Assembly (NCBI GenBank): GCA_046705265.1
Contig: JBJKQL010000054.1
Span: 1-10,298 of the forward strand
Origin: JAJYTL01 sp046705265
Lineage (GTDB): Bacteria; Pseudomonadota; Alphaproteobacteria; Ferrovibrionales; Ferrovibrionaceae
Length of the DNA stretch: 10,298 bases
Direction of reading: 5' to 3'
Positions 1 through 6,736 of the stretch are shown piece after piece; positions within the stretch are counted from its first letter, which is position 1; each line of letters opens with the position of its first letter. The notes under the pieces are model-generated. The model was given only the letters and a program-made list of their open reading frames with translations. It did no database searches and was not told where the DNA came from. The translations under genes were made by a program, and so were the position numbers.

Positions 1-681
1 CGGGCCGGAACATATGAAGAGAGAGGCCATCTCCTATCTGCGTTTCTTGCAAAATGCTCCCGCCAGGATCCGCTCTTTCTTTCTCGCGCCAACCACGGTA
101 TACGCCGCCGTGTAGTGATTATTATGAGAAGGTTAATAACTGCTACGTCGTCTGTCGCCCGAGACCGAACGCGGCTCGATTGACCGCACCGGTCTGTGCC
201 ACGGCGGTGAAAGCTTCGGCGTTCGTAAGGCTCATAACGGAAGAGCATAAAGGAGAAGAAATTATCGCGCGATCATAGCCGTCCCCGGACGGAAATTGGC
301 GTCCGCGCGATATTTCATATCACTAATGGCTTTTCGGCATACGCGATGGCGCCAACCTGCGTCAGTTTGAAGGAGCGTCTACAGGCGAAACCGGCGTTCG
401 TAACCCGCTGGTGGAGCGCACTACGGCGAATGTACCGGCGAAGCTCTGAATGACACGTCGGTCCATAAGAACCGTTGGTTGCCGTGAGCCTTATTCTGTC
501 CTCGAACACTCGTTGGCATTCATCTAACTGCCTTGGGCGCCATCTCAAACTTCGAGACACACTCAGGGGCCGCTCACGACGGGGATGGTAACAAAGCGTG
601 CGCCCATGCCAAGAAGCGGCGATGCACAACGCGATGACATCGGCACTGGGTCGGCGCCACATCCACCATAAAGCGGTGAAG
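1..681. other. No assignable gene; AT/GC-mixed spacer
   Basis: Short open frames occur on both strands (for example 54-278 plus and 315-662 minus), but none has a convincing ribosome binding site, a signal peptide or a family motif that I recognise. A tight perfect hairpin, CCGTCC-CC-GGACGG, lies at 279-292, and a 10-base palindrome ATCGCGCGAT at 264-273. Its last eight bases, CGCGCGAT, recur at 304-311. No T-run follows the hairpin, so it is not a classical terminator. The stretch may be decayed coding sequence or the far upstream region of a gene outside the window. Confidence 0.4.
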
Positions 682-966
682 TTATTCTTTGATCCTCTGT
701 AGCGGTGTCAAACCGGACACTGTGCCGCTCACCGTGAGAATCAGTGCCGCGGCCAGAACGGTCGCCAACAAACAGTCGACGAGAACCCCCATTTCCTCCT
801 CCTCCGAAACGCGTCCTGCGTCGATGATCAAGACGGTCAGGAAGATCCTGACAAGGGGGTGTAGGGGAGATAATTTCTGACCCGTAGCATTGGCCCCTGG
901 CCGGCGAACAGTGCGATCGTGATGACGAATCCCAGTCCCAGATGTTCGACTAGAACAAGTACTCAC
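682..966 (-). pseudogene. Small membrane protein gene, probably frame-disrupted
   Basis: No family recognised. A perfect Shine-Dalgarno GGAGGT (complement of 975-980) sits 8 bases before a GTG codon at 966, and 5 bases before an in-frame TTG at 969. The frame from GTG runs 94 codons to TAA. Its C-terminal half looks like real protein: VRIFLTVLIIDAGRV, then four Glu and a second hydrophobic helix (LLATVLAAALILTVSGTVSG). Its N-terminal half is Arg/Ser/His-rich and unprotein-like. In the neighbouring frame the same DNA reads LVLVEHLGLGFVITIALFAG followed by GPMLRVRNYLPYT, a credible first membrane helix and loop. A frame change just after the start, and one back near the five-base homopolymer at 855-859, would restore one continuous small membrane protein with at least three hydrophobic segments. 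It is either a pseudogene, a compensated double frameshift, or two sequencing errors. Confidence 0.45.
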
Positions 967-974
967 CAAGACTT

Positions 975-980
975 ACCTCC
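975..980 (-). promoter_or_regulatory. Strong ribosome binding site GGAGGT
   Basis: ACCTCC on the plus strand gives GGAGGT on the minus strand, fully complementary to the anti-Shine-Dalgarno core. It is 8 bases from GTG 966 and 5 from TTG 969. It is the main reason for believing that a gene started here. Confidence 0.6.
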
Positions 981-1547
981 AAAGTGGTACGACGTGTGGG
1001 ACAATCTTAGTTAGGATCCCTTTCACCCGCCGCGGGGCACGGGGCACAACGCTAAGCCCGATGTGGTGCAAGCGATGGCAAGGCTGGTAAGGCTGGAGAT
1101 GAGCCAGGAAGATGCCAAGCGTCAAACATGGCGTTAGGCAGGCTTGGTTACTCCACATTCTGGTACAACCGAATGACCGGCTCCAAAAAGTCCACCAGAA
1201 CAGAAGAATATTAATTACGGCACGATATCAATGCGAATGATCTCAACGCTAGCGCAGCAACGGTCCCAAGGGGCGACACCATGTCGGAATCGAGATGCAG
1301 ATCATCTCTATCCTCAAGGGGGACTTCATCGGAGCCTGCACGCCGAAGCCAAAACGTAATCGATTCTCTCGCTTTTTCACCCTTCCGTCGCCTCCCACCG
1401 CAGCCTATCTCGTCTCTAATTTGGCCGAAATCTGCGCCCGCTGAACGCGTGGTTGTCACTGAGCCAAAAAGGGAGCCGCAATTCGGGCAAGATGAAGCGA
1501 GACGTGTTTGATGCTCTAAACCTTTTTTGCCGTAACCGTTGGCGCGT
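981..1547. other. Spacer with possible gene debris
   Basis: No gene can be assigned. On the plus strand around 1058-1133 one frame reads PDVVQAMARLVRLEMSQED and ends soon after, which looks like a fragment of an alpha-helical protein. A second plus frame over about 1275-1443 reads GIEMQIISILKGDFIGACTP and continues through TAAYLVSNLAEICAR to a stop. Neither has a start with a ribosome binding site. Tandem short repeats (GGGGCAC twice near 1034-1047, AAGGCTGG twice near 1080-1096) are present. The impression is of eroded coding sequence, not of a long regulatory region. Confidence 0.3.
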
Positions 1548-1561
1548 TTGATCTACATCAA
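1548..1561 (+). promoter_or_regulatory. FNR/ANR/FixK-type box, perfect TTGAT-N4-ATCAA
   Basis: TTGATctacATCAA matches all ten fixed positions of the FNR-family consensus. A -10-like TATATG lies at 1585-1590, which puts a start site near 1596 and the box centre near -41.5, the classic class II activator position. The acidic repeat-protein gene starts 85 bases after the box. Members of the CRP/FNR superfamily (FNR, ANR, DNR, FixK, NNR) share this half-site, so the exact regulator cannot be told from the site alone. Confidence 0.78.
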
Positions 1562-1645
1562 CTCAAGCCTAAAGCCATCGCGAGTATATGTTGGAACGGC
1601 TCGAACGCACTGGTGCGACGCGCCTATTCCAGCATGGAGAGCGCT

Positions 1646-1969
1646 ATGAAACAGCGGTTGTACACCCCACTGCGTTTATTTGCTTCCGGAGCTTTGATCA
1701 CACTTCTTGGCGTTGGATCGGCGTGGGCATTGACTCCGCAGTCCCCGTTACAGACTACTTCCCCAATACGGGCGGCTCACAGTTTGATGGTGGTTGCTCA
1801 GACACAAGAAAACCCAGGTGAGCAGGATTTGCAGAAAGGCATCGAGGAAGAAAAGCAGGGTGTAGAGACGGAGCAGCAGGGCATACAAGAGGAGCAGAAG
1901 GGCGTGCAGGAGGAGGAACAGGGTATCCAGGAAGAGGAGAAGGGAATGGAGGAAGAAAAGAAGCCCTAA
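1646..1969 (+). CDS. Exported acidic heptad-repeat protein, unknown function
   Basis: 107 residues; no family recognised. The start ATG is chosen because GGAGA (1636-1640) lies 5 bases upstream; an in-frame ATG at 1634 is an alternative. Residues 1-28 form a Sec signal peptide: basic start (MKQR), hydrophobic core (ASGALITLLGVG) and an A-W-A cleavage site. A short linker (about 29-61) precedes six tandem 7-residue units (63-104) of pattern x-(K/Q)-G-(I/V/M)-(E/Q)-(E/T)-E, ending KKP. Each unit has a single hydrophobic residue after an invariant Gly, with mostly Glu, Gln and Lys elsewhere. The mature protein should be periplasmic, highly acidic and helical or extended, perhaps binding cations or coating a partner; that role is inference. 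It appears monocistronic, driven from a class II FNR-type promoter and closed by a hairpin 34 bases after the stop. Confidence 0.8.
   Translation: MKQRLYTPLRLFASGALITLLGVGSAWALTPQSPLQTTSPIRAAHSLMVVAQTQENPGEQDLQKGIEEEKQGVETEQQGIQEEQKGVQEEEQGIQEEEKGMEEEKKP
1832..1957 (+). repeat. Six 21-base in-frame tandem repeats
   Basis: Six units of 21 bases encode QKGIEEE, KQGVETE, QQGIQEE, QKGVQEE, EQGIQEE and EKGMEEE. The Gly codon is GGC, GGT or GGA in different units. Ile is ATC or ATA, and Glu is GAA or GAG, so the units have diverged at synonymous sites while the peptide pattern is kept. This argues for an old repeat held by selection on the protein and not a recent slippage expansion. Confidence 0.9.
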
Positions 1970-2002
1970 GAGTAGACCAACGAGTCAACCTCTGATAGCC
2001 GG

Positions 2003-2035
2003 CGCCCCCGGGGTGACAATGCCCTGGGGGCGTTT
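2003..2035 (+). terminator. GC-rich hairpin, probable intrinsic terminator
   Basis: CGCCCCCGGGG (2003-2013), an 8-base loop, then CCCTGGGGGCG (2022-2032) form an 11-pair stem with one G-T wobble position, followed by only TTT. It lies 34 bases after the stop of the acidic repeat-protein gene. The short T-run makes it a weak but plausible rho-independent terminator. Confidence 0.6.
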
Positions 2036-2218
2036 CGCGCTAGCGTACAGAACTGCCGCCTCGTTCCGAAGTCCAATGGATAGCGGCAAACTATGTCTCG
2101 CTCCAAAGGGGCCAATTTAACGTAGAACCGATGGCTCTTGACGCCCCGCCGAGAGCGCGGCCACGCTATCAGCAGGCCTCCGAGCGACGTAAGTACAGAT
2201 ATCTGTTGCCTAAGGTCG
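2036..2218. other. Spacer between terminator and IS remnant
   Basis: Nothing identifiable. It may contain the eroded outer end of the insertion sequence whose transposase remnant lies next to it, but I could not pick out a terminal inverted repeat or a target-site duplication. Confidence 0.3.
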
Positions 2219-2433
2219 CTAGGTTCCGTGGACAAGAGGCAGGCAAAGTTTGATGGCGGCGATAGTTATGAAGCCGCGGAAAGACTCGGCGATTTTGTCG
2301 TATCGAGCGGCGACCCGACGCGAATTCTTCGGCTAATTGAACAGCCGTTCGATCGGATTGGATGCTTTGCATTTCGCGCGACGCGTGGCTCCCCTGTCTT
2401 CCGAGTTTTCCGGATGATATCGTTACACTAGGC
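2219..2433 (-). pseudogene. IS5-family transposase C-terminal remnant
   Basis: Reading the minus strand, one frame gives NPIERLFN, an in-frame TAG, then PKNSRRVAARYDKIAESF, GFITIAAIKLCLPLVHGT and a stop at 2219. IS5-family DDE transposases end with a block of the form NxIERxFxxLKxxRRxATRYDKxAxxFxxFIxLAxIxxWL. The match covers the glutamate-containing ER motif and the RYDK block. The TAG replaces the residue normally at the start of the LK segment. Upstream of NPIER only about 30 poorly matching codons remain before another stop, and the rest of the transposase is missing. It is a dead fragment. The divergently placed SulP gene begins within about 100 bases, so the insertion and its decay may have reshaped that gene's 5' region. 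Confidence 0.75.
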
Positions 2434-2538
2434 AATTTGGATTAGGGGGCGGCGCTGAGAACGAAATCACAACCTGAGGGCCCGAGGGGCGGCGGCTCCA
2501 CGCACCGAGGGATCCTAGCGAGCAGACTCTTCTCCTCG

Positions 2539-4170
2539 TTGCACGGGTATCGGGCGGCTTGGTTGCCAAACGACATCGTTGCCGCCTTCACACTCGCGGC
2601 GATCGCCCTACCTGAGCAGCTGGCCACCGCACGACTAGTCGGCATGCCGCCGCTAGCTGGGCTGGTGGCGTTCGTTGCAGGCACATTGGCGTTCACCGCC
2701 GCCGGTGAGAACCGTTTCATGTCGGTGGGCGCTGACTCAACGATCGCACCGATCATGGCCAGCGCACTGGTCGTTATCGCCTCGCCGGGTACGTCTTCGT
2801 ACGTAAGCGCTGCTGGAGTGCTGAGTATGCTCGTTGGGTTGTTGCTGGTGATTGCCGGAAGCGTACGGTTCGGCTGGATTGCCGACCTACTCTCGATTCC
2901 GGTAACGGCTGGTTTCCTGGCGGGCATTGCAGTACACATCATCGTCGGCCAGCTACCTGGTCTGCTTGGTTTACCGGTCCCGCGAGGCGATGTGCTGCAT
3001 CGTCTCGTCATTATTGTATCGGAGCTGCCACGGAGCAGTCCCTACGCGGCCGCCATTGGCTTGGGCGTGCTGATGCTCACGCTGCTCGCCGAGCGCATCA
3101 GTGCCCGGCTTCCAGGCGCCTTTATCGGCTTTGTAGGCGCCGGGGTGGCAGTGTGGGCATTGGGGCTGACGCGGGAGGGTACGGCCGTGATCGGTGCGCT
3201 GCCGGTCGGCACGATGCAGCTATCGTTGGCGACACCCACCTGGGCCGAGTTCACGCAGCTGTTGCCGACAGCATTAATCGTTGCGCTGGTATGCATGATG
3301 CAGACAGCCGTTGTGCTGCGCTCCTTTCCCAGCGACCCCGGTCGGCCACAGAGCGTCAGCCGGGATTTCGCCGCGGTGGGTCTCGGCAGCCTGCTCGCCG
3401 CAGCCTTCGGAGCTTTTGCCGTAGACTCGAGCCCCCCGCGGACTGCAGTAGTGTACGAGTCGGGTGGTCGCACGCAGCTCGTCGGCCTGCTGGCAATTCT
3501 AATTATCGCAGCGATAGCACTGTTGGCAGCAGACGCCTTCGCAACGCTGCCGGTCGCCGCACTAAGCGGTGTATTGATCTTCATCGCCATACGTATCGTT
3601 CGCGTCGCCACGATGCGCCAGATCTATCGCCGCGGGGGCTACGAGATCCTTTTGGTGGCCGCGAGTGCGGCCCTGGTGGTATTGCTTCCAATTCAGACCG
3701 GGGTGACCCTAAGCATCCTGCTGTCCCTGACGCACAGCGTCTATATCATCGCTCGCCCCGACTGCGCGGTGCTCTCGCGCGTATCGGGAACCACTGTGTG
3801 GTGGAAGGCGCCAGCCGGAGTAGCAGGTCAGCGTGAACCCGGCGTGCTGGTGTTCGCACCGGGCGCGCCGGTGTGCTTCCCCAATGCCGCATACATCCGC
3901 CGCGAGCTCATGAAGCAAATCGCAGCGATGAACGAATCCTGCCACCTGCTGGTGCTCGAGGCTAATGGGGTCATCGACATTGATTATACAGGTTCGCAGA
4001 TGTTGCAGGAGATCATCGAAGAGCTGCATCACCGCAAGATCCGGGTTGCCCTGGCGCGGCTCGAATCCGAGCGTGCACAAAGAGCCGCCGAGCGCACCGG
4101 CCTGATCGCCGTCCTCGGCCCCGATCAAGTCTTCCGATCCGTCGAAGACGCTATCCGTTCTCGTGTCTGA
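2539..4170 (+). CDS. SulP (SLC26-type) anion permease with STAS domain
   Basis: Inner-membrane transporter of the SulP family, which moves sulfate, bicarbonate or dicarboxylates; the substrate is not readable here. The product is 543 residues, the usual size. Seen: the family entry sequence GYRAAWLPNDIVAAFTLAAIALPEQ, the SVGADSTIAP motif (62-71) before a hydrophobic stretch, many membrane helices to about residue 400, and SSPPRTAVV (297-305) with the following GGRTQL. A cytoplasmic STAS domain follows (about 430-540) with DIDYTG at 480-485, corresponding to the conserved DxSG/DxTG loop. The start is uncertain. TTG 2539 has no good ribosome binding site, and family-like residues (RLFSSL) continue upstream in frame. 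The frame stays open to 2446, and a CTG at 2455 has AGGGGG (2444-2449) five bases before it, so a longer product is possible. The next gene is trxC after 236 bases; they are probably separate units. Confidence 0.9.
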   Translation: MHGYRAAWLPNDIVAAFTLAAIALPEQLATARLVGMPPLAGLVAFVAGTLAFTAAGENRFMSVGADSTIAPIMASALVVIASPGTSSYVSAAGVLSMLVGLLLVIAGSVRFGWIADLLSIPVTAGFLAGIAVHIIVGQLPGLLGLPVPRGDVLHRLVIIVSELPRSSPYAAAIGLGVLMLTLLAERISARLPGAFIGFVGAGVAVWALGLTREGTAVIGALPVGTMQLSLATPTWAEFTQLLPTALIVALVCMMQTAVVLRSFPSDPGRPQSVSRDFAAVGLGSLLAAAFGAFAVDSSPPRTAVVYESGGRTQLVGLLAILIIAAIALLAADAFATLPVAALSGVLIFIAIRIVRVATMRQIYRRGGYEILLVAASAALVVLLPIQTGVTLSILLSLTHSVYIIARPDCAVLSRVSGTTVWWKAPAGVAGQREPGVLVFAPGAPVCFPNAAYIRRELMKQIAAMNESCHLLVLEANGVIDIDYTGSQMLQEIIEELHHRKIRVALARLESERAQRAAERTGLIAVLGPDQVFRSVEDAIRSRV

Positions 4171-4406
4171 ATGGAGGGTAGCGGTCGGGATGCTCAGATT
4201 GATCTTCCACTGAGAATTTGGTCTACGTAGAGTTAGAGTTCGGGATTTGGCGGGGCAAGCTCAATCAATCTGCACAGTTGACCTTATTATTGACCCAAAT
4301 CAAAGAGCGCCTTCCGAGTTATGAATATTCCTATTATGAGTATCCAAGAACCGCGGCCAGACTGCGCCTAGGCGGCAGCGCGCCTGATGAGTGTGCTGGA
4401 GGGATA
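4171..4406 (+). promoter_or_regulatory. trxC leader and promoter region
   Basis: An AT-richer gap between the SulP stop and trxC. It is open in the trxC frame from a TTG at 4218, but that reading is not thioredoxin-like. The region contains the FNR-type box at 4290 and -10-like sequences (TATTCC 4326-4331, TATTAT 4332-4337). A 5-base inverted repeat CTCAG/CTGAG follows the SulP stop, with no T-run. Confidence 0.5.
4290..4303 (+). promoter_or_regulatory. FNR-type box, one mismatch (TTGAC-N4-ATCAA)
   Basis: TTGACccaaATCAA matches nine of ten fixed consensus bases. It lies 103 bases before the trxC ATG. With the box centred at 4296.5, a class II promoter would start near 4338, and TATTCC at 4326-4331 fits that spacing, though it is a weak hexamer. 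Support is weaker than for the three perfect boxes in this window, but the same genomic neighbourhood raises its credibility. Confidence 0.55.
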
Positions 4407-4847
4407 ATGGCAACATTGATTACAATTCCATGTCCGCATTGTCACACATTCAACCGCCTGCCGGCCCCCCGGCTCTCTGAAGGTCCAAAATGCGGCCGTT
4501 GCCATCAGCCCCTCTTCGTCGGGCAGCCCATCAATCTTGGCACGACCCATTTTGATCGCCACGCCAGTGTCCCCGATTTACCGCTGTTGGTCGATTTCTG
4601 GGCCGCATGGTGCGGACCGTGCCAGGCGATGGCTCCTGCTTTCGCGGCAGCGGCGAAGTCTCTTGAACCGCGGCTGCGCTTCGCGAAAGTCGATACAGAT
4701 GCAGAGCCTAGCCTTGCCGCCCGCTATGCCGTCCAGGCTATCCCAACGATGATCCTGTTTCGCGGTGGAAAGGAATTGAGCCGCCATAGTGGGGCCATGC
4801 CGGCCGGCGCACTCCGCGCATGGATCGAACGGCAGCTTAATGCCTGA
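4407..4847 (+). CDS. trxC: Thioredoxin 2 (zinc-binding thioredoxin)
   Basis: Cytoplasmic disulfide reductase, 146 residues (E. coli TrxC is 139). The N-terminal zinc ribbon is complete: C9-x2-C12 (CPHC) and C29-x2-C32 (CGRC). The thioredoxin fold follows, with VDFWAAWCGPCQAMAP (active-site Cys 69 and 72), the KVDTDAEP strand and turn, and the cis-Pro loop AIPT (Pro113). The ATG is chosen because the zinc ribbon begins right after it and GGAGGG (4398-4403) precedes it. The TTG 63 codons upstream would add an Arg/Tyr-rich extension unlike any thioredoxin and would cover the FNR-type box. TrxC enzymes use NADPH/thioredoxin reductase and are commonly linked to oxidative or thiol stress. Here the upstream box suggests oxygen- or redox-responsive control. 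Confidence 0.93.
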   Translation: MATLITIPCPHCHTFNRLPAPRLSEGPKCGRCHQPLFVGQPINLGTTHFDRHASVPDLPLLVDFWAAWCGPCQAMAPAFAAAAKSLEPRLRFAKVDTDAEPSLAARYAVQAIPTMILFRGGKELSRHSGAMPAGALRAWIERQLNA

Positions 4848-5413
4848 CGCATCGCGCATTTGAGTGAAGCTTAGGTGTGGAGTTCCGAATCGCGAGAGAT
4901 ACTGCTTAGGCAAGCAGTTCGTAGCCAGTTGCTAACTCCGCCTCACATGTCTGTGAATACACGGCCAACTGCAAGCCCGTCGCGGTTGGTTCGAGCTGCA
5001 CGACACCGAGCCGCTGGCCATCCTGCGCCGCCCTCGGCTCTTGCACATTGGGCACGGCGCCCGACGACTGGCTGCGCAGGCCGACGATGCGAGGGGGGAT
5101 TCGACCCGGGAGATCCAATCTAAAGCTAGTGTTAGATGAAGTGTGAATGGGCAATCGCGGCATCCGCTTGAACCGTCCGTGCTCCCGCCTAGGCAATGGC
5201 TGCAGAAGGCAAACAAAGCTATTTCACAGAGCTACCCCTTCTACCGCGCTGGTACCCGCAACCGACTGAGTGGCGAATGACAGCTTGCCCCCGATTCCGT
5301 TGAAGAAGTCTGGTTAGGGACAGTCGCAGATTGGATTTTGGCGATCTCGGTCGTGCTGGTGATAGAGATGTCGCCTCTGGTTGCCGAGGTCAGCGCCAGC
5401 ACTGGAAAGCGCC
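4848..5413. other. No assignable gene between trxC and the cytochrome gene
   Basis: A minus-strand frame (4906-5196) ends in a fairly protein-like stretch (RLGVVQLEPTATGLQLAVYS) but has no start with a ribosome binding site. The opposite frame over the same DNA is cysteine-rich. A plus-strand frame over about 5280-5451 reads VADWILAISVVLVIEMSPLV, a possible membrane helix, and runs 13 codons into the antisense of the cytochrome gene. A 6-base inverted repeat ATCTAA-N8-TTAGAT lies at 5118-5137. I recognise no family; this looks like gene debris. Confidence 0.35.
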
Positions 5414-5824
5414 TCAATTATCCTTGGCGCCTTGTGCAATCCATTCGCTGATAAGCGAAACGTCGGGCTGCGGAAGAAGCGGATGATTAGGCGGCATCTT
5501 TAGGTCCTTGAAGGAGGGTGTGTCGGGCTCGAGGACGGCAATCAACGGGCTAAGCTCGGGGTGGAGCGGCACCACCACGACACCCAAGGTCGAACCCGAC
5601 ATCAGCATCTTATAGCTGGTGAAATCAAGCCCGATGGCCTGGAAGCCAACATGGTTCGGACTATGGCAGGATACGCAGCGTGCCTTCAAGATCGGAAACA
5701 CTTGGCGCTTAAAACTAACGGGGGTCGATTGCGCGGGGGCTGCTGCGGCGCCCAACCCCAAACCAAGAATCGAGAGAACGATAACGAACGCCGCTTTTCT
5801 CATCCGTCCCTGGAAATTCACCAT
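5414..5824 (-). CDS. Periplasmic monohaem cytochrome c
   Basis: 136 residues. The start ATG 5824 is set by AGAGGG (complement of 5832-5837) 7 bases upstream; a GTG at 5866 in the same frame has no good site. Residues 1-31 are a signal peptide: basic MVNFQGRMRK, hydrophobic VIVLSILGLGLGAAAA, cleavage after A-P-A. Then VSFKRQVFPILKARCVSCHS carries the haem-binding CxxCH (Cys50, Cys53, His54), and LKMPPNHP gives Met110 as the likely sixth ligand. The C-terminal ISEWIAQGAKDN is the usual closing helix. The pattern (F-x-x-x-V-x-P-I-L ... CVSCH ... MPP) is that of the small domain often seen as a module in larger planctomycete-type or proteobacterial cytochromes; here it stands alone. It probably passes electrons in the periplasm; the partner is unknown. 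No oxidase or reductase gene is adjacent. Confidence 0.88.
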   Translation of the reverse strand: MVNFQGRMRKAAFVIVLSILGLGLGAAAAPAQSTPVSFKRQVFPILKARCVSCHSPNHVGFQAIGLDFTSYKMLMSGSTLGVVVVPLHPELSPLIAVLEPDTPSFKDLKMPPNHPLLPQPDVSLISEWIAQGAKDN

Positions 5825-5885
5825 GGTCCAACCCTCTACCTGGCCATGACCAGGATTCCCTAGCACCGCCCTGCCGTCTCGCTCA

Positions 5886-5899
5886 TTGATTCAGATCAA
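5886..5899 (-). promoter_or_regulatory. FNR/ANR/FixK-type box, perfect TTGAT-N4-ATCAA
   Basis: TTGATtcagATCAA (minus strand TTGATctgaATCAA) has all ten consensus bases. It lies 61 bases before the cytochrome c ATG. On the minus strand a TGC-TAGGGA (extended -10-like, hexamer at 5862-5857) follows at nearly the same spacing as in the acidic-protein promoter, placing the box near -41.5 of a start around 5850. The box also overlaps the last codons of an unrecognised minus-strand open stretch that stops at about 5883. Confidence 0.78.
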
Positions 5900-6736
5900 C
5901 GATAGAAGTGTCCGAGCGTGCCGGGCTGGCGAGAATCTGCAGGGCGTGGGTAATTTCGATGGGTGATATATCGGCGGCAAGCAAGGGAGATCCAATGGCT
6001 GGTGTATGTTTCTCAACCTGAAGCTCGTATGGAATCCACAGACGCGTCGGCCGGTATCAAGAGGATCATTCGGCTCGAATCCACGAGTTCGGAATTGGCA
6101 TAGCTGACCGCAGTGGCCGCGCCTAAGGTGGCCACCGAAACGGAGAACCGATCGCCTCGGGCAGCGCCAACGTACTCACAATCCCCGGAGCTGGGATGAT
6201 GATGAGGACGCGATTGAAGGTCCATTTGCACCGATCTCCGACACAAGACCATTTCTGGAAAAATCGGACGGGCGACGGCCATACCCCGCAATGGCGTCAA
6301 TGACCGGTTTCACCCTGGCACAATCCGGATCGGACAGACTGCTTTTCCATCCGGGTTCGGCATTCGCTCGTCACGTAGGGAAGGAGCACCACAGGCTGTT
6401 CGGCGCCAAAGCAAAATCCGCCCGGCCCAGCGGCTTGCAAGATCGACTGAGCGGTCATTCTTGGCATCACCATTGCCACTGCCGCGAGGCAGTCCGCTTG
6501 CGGATCGCGAGTGCCTTCTTTCTCCCTCACGGAGGGGTCGGTCGTGAGGAAGGCGGTCGGCGAGATTATCGCCAATCCAAGAATAAGAGATTCGCGCCGA
6601 TTCCAGCCGTACGCCGGGACCAATCAGCGGCGGTGACCCACGGGCTTGAGTACAAATAGTTAGCGCTACCAGTCAGAGCGCGGTCATGCTCGTGTCGCGA
6701 TTTTGATGTAGGGATAACGTCCTGTGCAAAAGATTT
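5900..6736 (-). other. Unrecognised open minus-strand stretches, probable decayed genes
   Basis: No family recognised. Three minus-strand stretches look partly protein-like. 6623-6297 begins with a TTG right after a stop, then NRRESLILGLAIISPTAFL (a possible export signal) and a Cys-containing tail, but lacks a ribosome binding site. 6300-6013 ends in VSVATLGAATAVSYANSELV and SSRMILLIPADASVDS. A further frame, about 6060 to 5883, reads KHTPAIGSPLLAADISPIEI and THALQILASPARSDTSIVDL before stopping inside or just after the FNR-type box of the cytochrome gene. They are in different frames, as expected from an eroded gene or genes. No hairpin with a T-run was found after macB (6737). Confidence 0.35.

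Noticed and set aside
279..292. Perfect hairpin CCGTCC-CC-GGACGG as a terminator
   Set aside because: No T-run follows, the loop is only two bases, and no gene clearly ends before it.
688..701. Half FNR-type site TTGAT near the end of the minus-strand membrane gene
   Set aside because: The second half-site (TGTAG) does not match, and the position is at the 3' end of a gene.
3574..3587. Near FNR-type box TTGATcttcATCGC
   Set aside because: It is inside the SulP coding sequence with no gene start nearby and has two mismatches in one half.
2442..3611. Two 189-codon minus-strand frames
   Set aside because: Both are antisense to the SulP permease and are Ala/Pro/Thr/Ser-rich with no motif; they are shadows of the real gene.
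3153..3836. 227-codon plus-strand frame within the permease
   Set aside because: Out-of-frame, Arg-rich shadow of the SulP gene.
4218..4406. 63-codon N-terminal extension of TrxC from a TTG
   Set aside because: The extension is not thioredoxin-like, the zinc ribbon starts right after ATG 4407, which has its own GGAGGG, and the extension would cover the FNR-type box.
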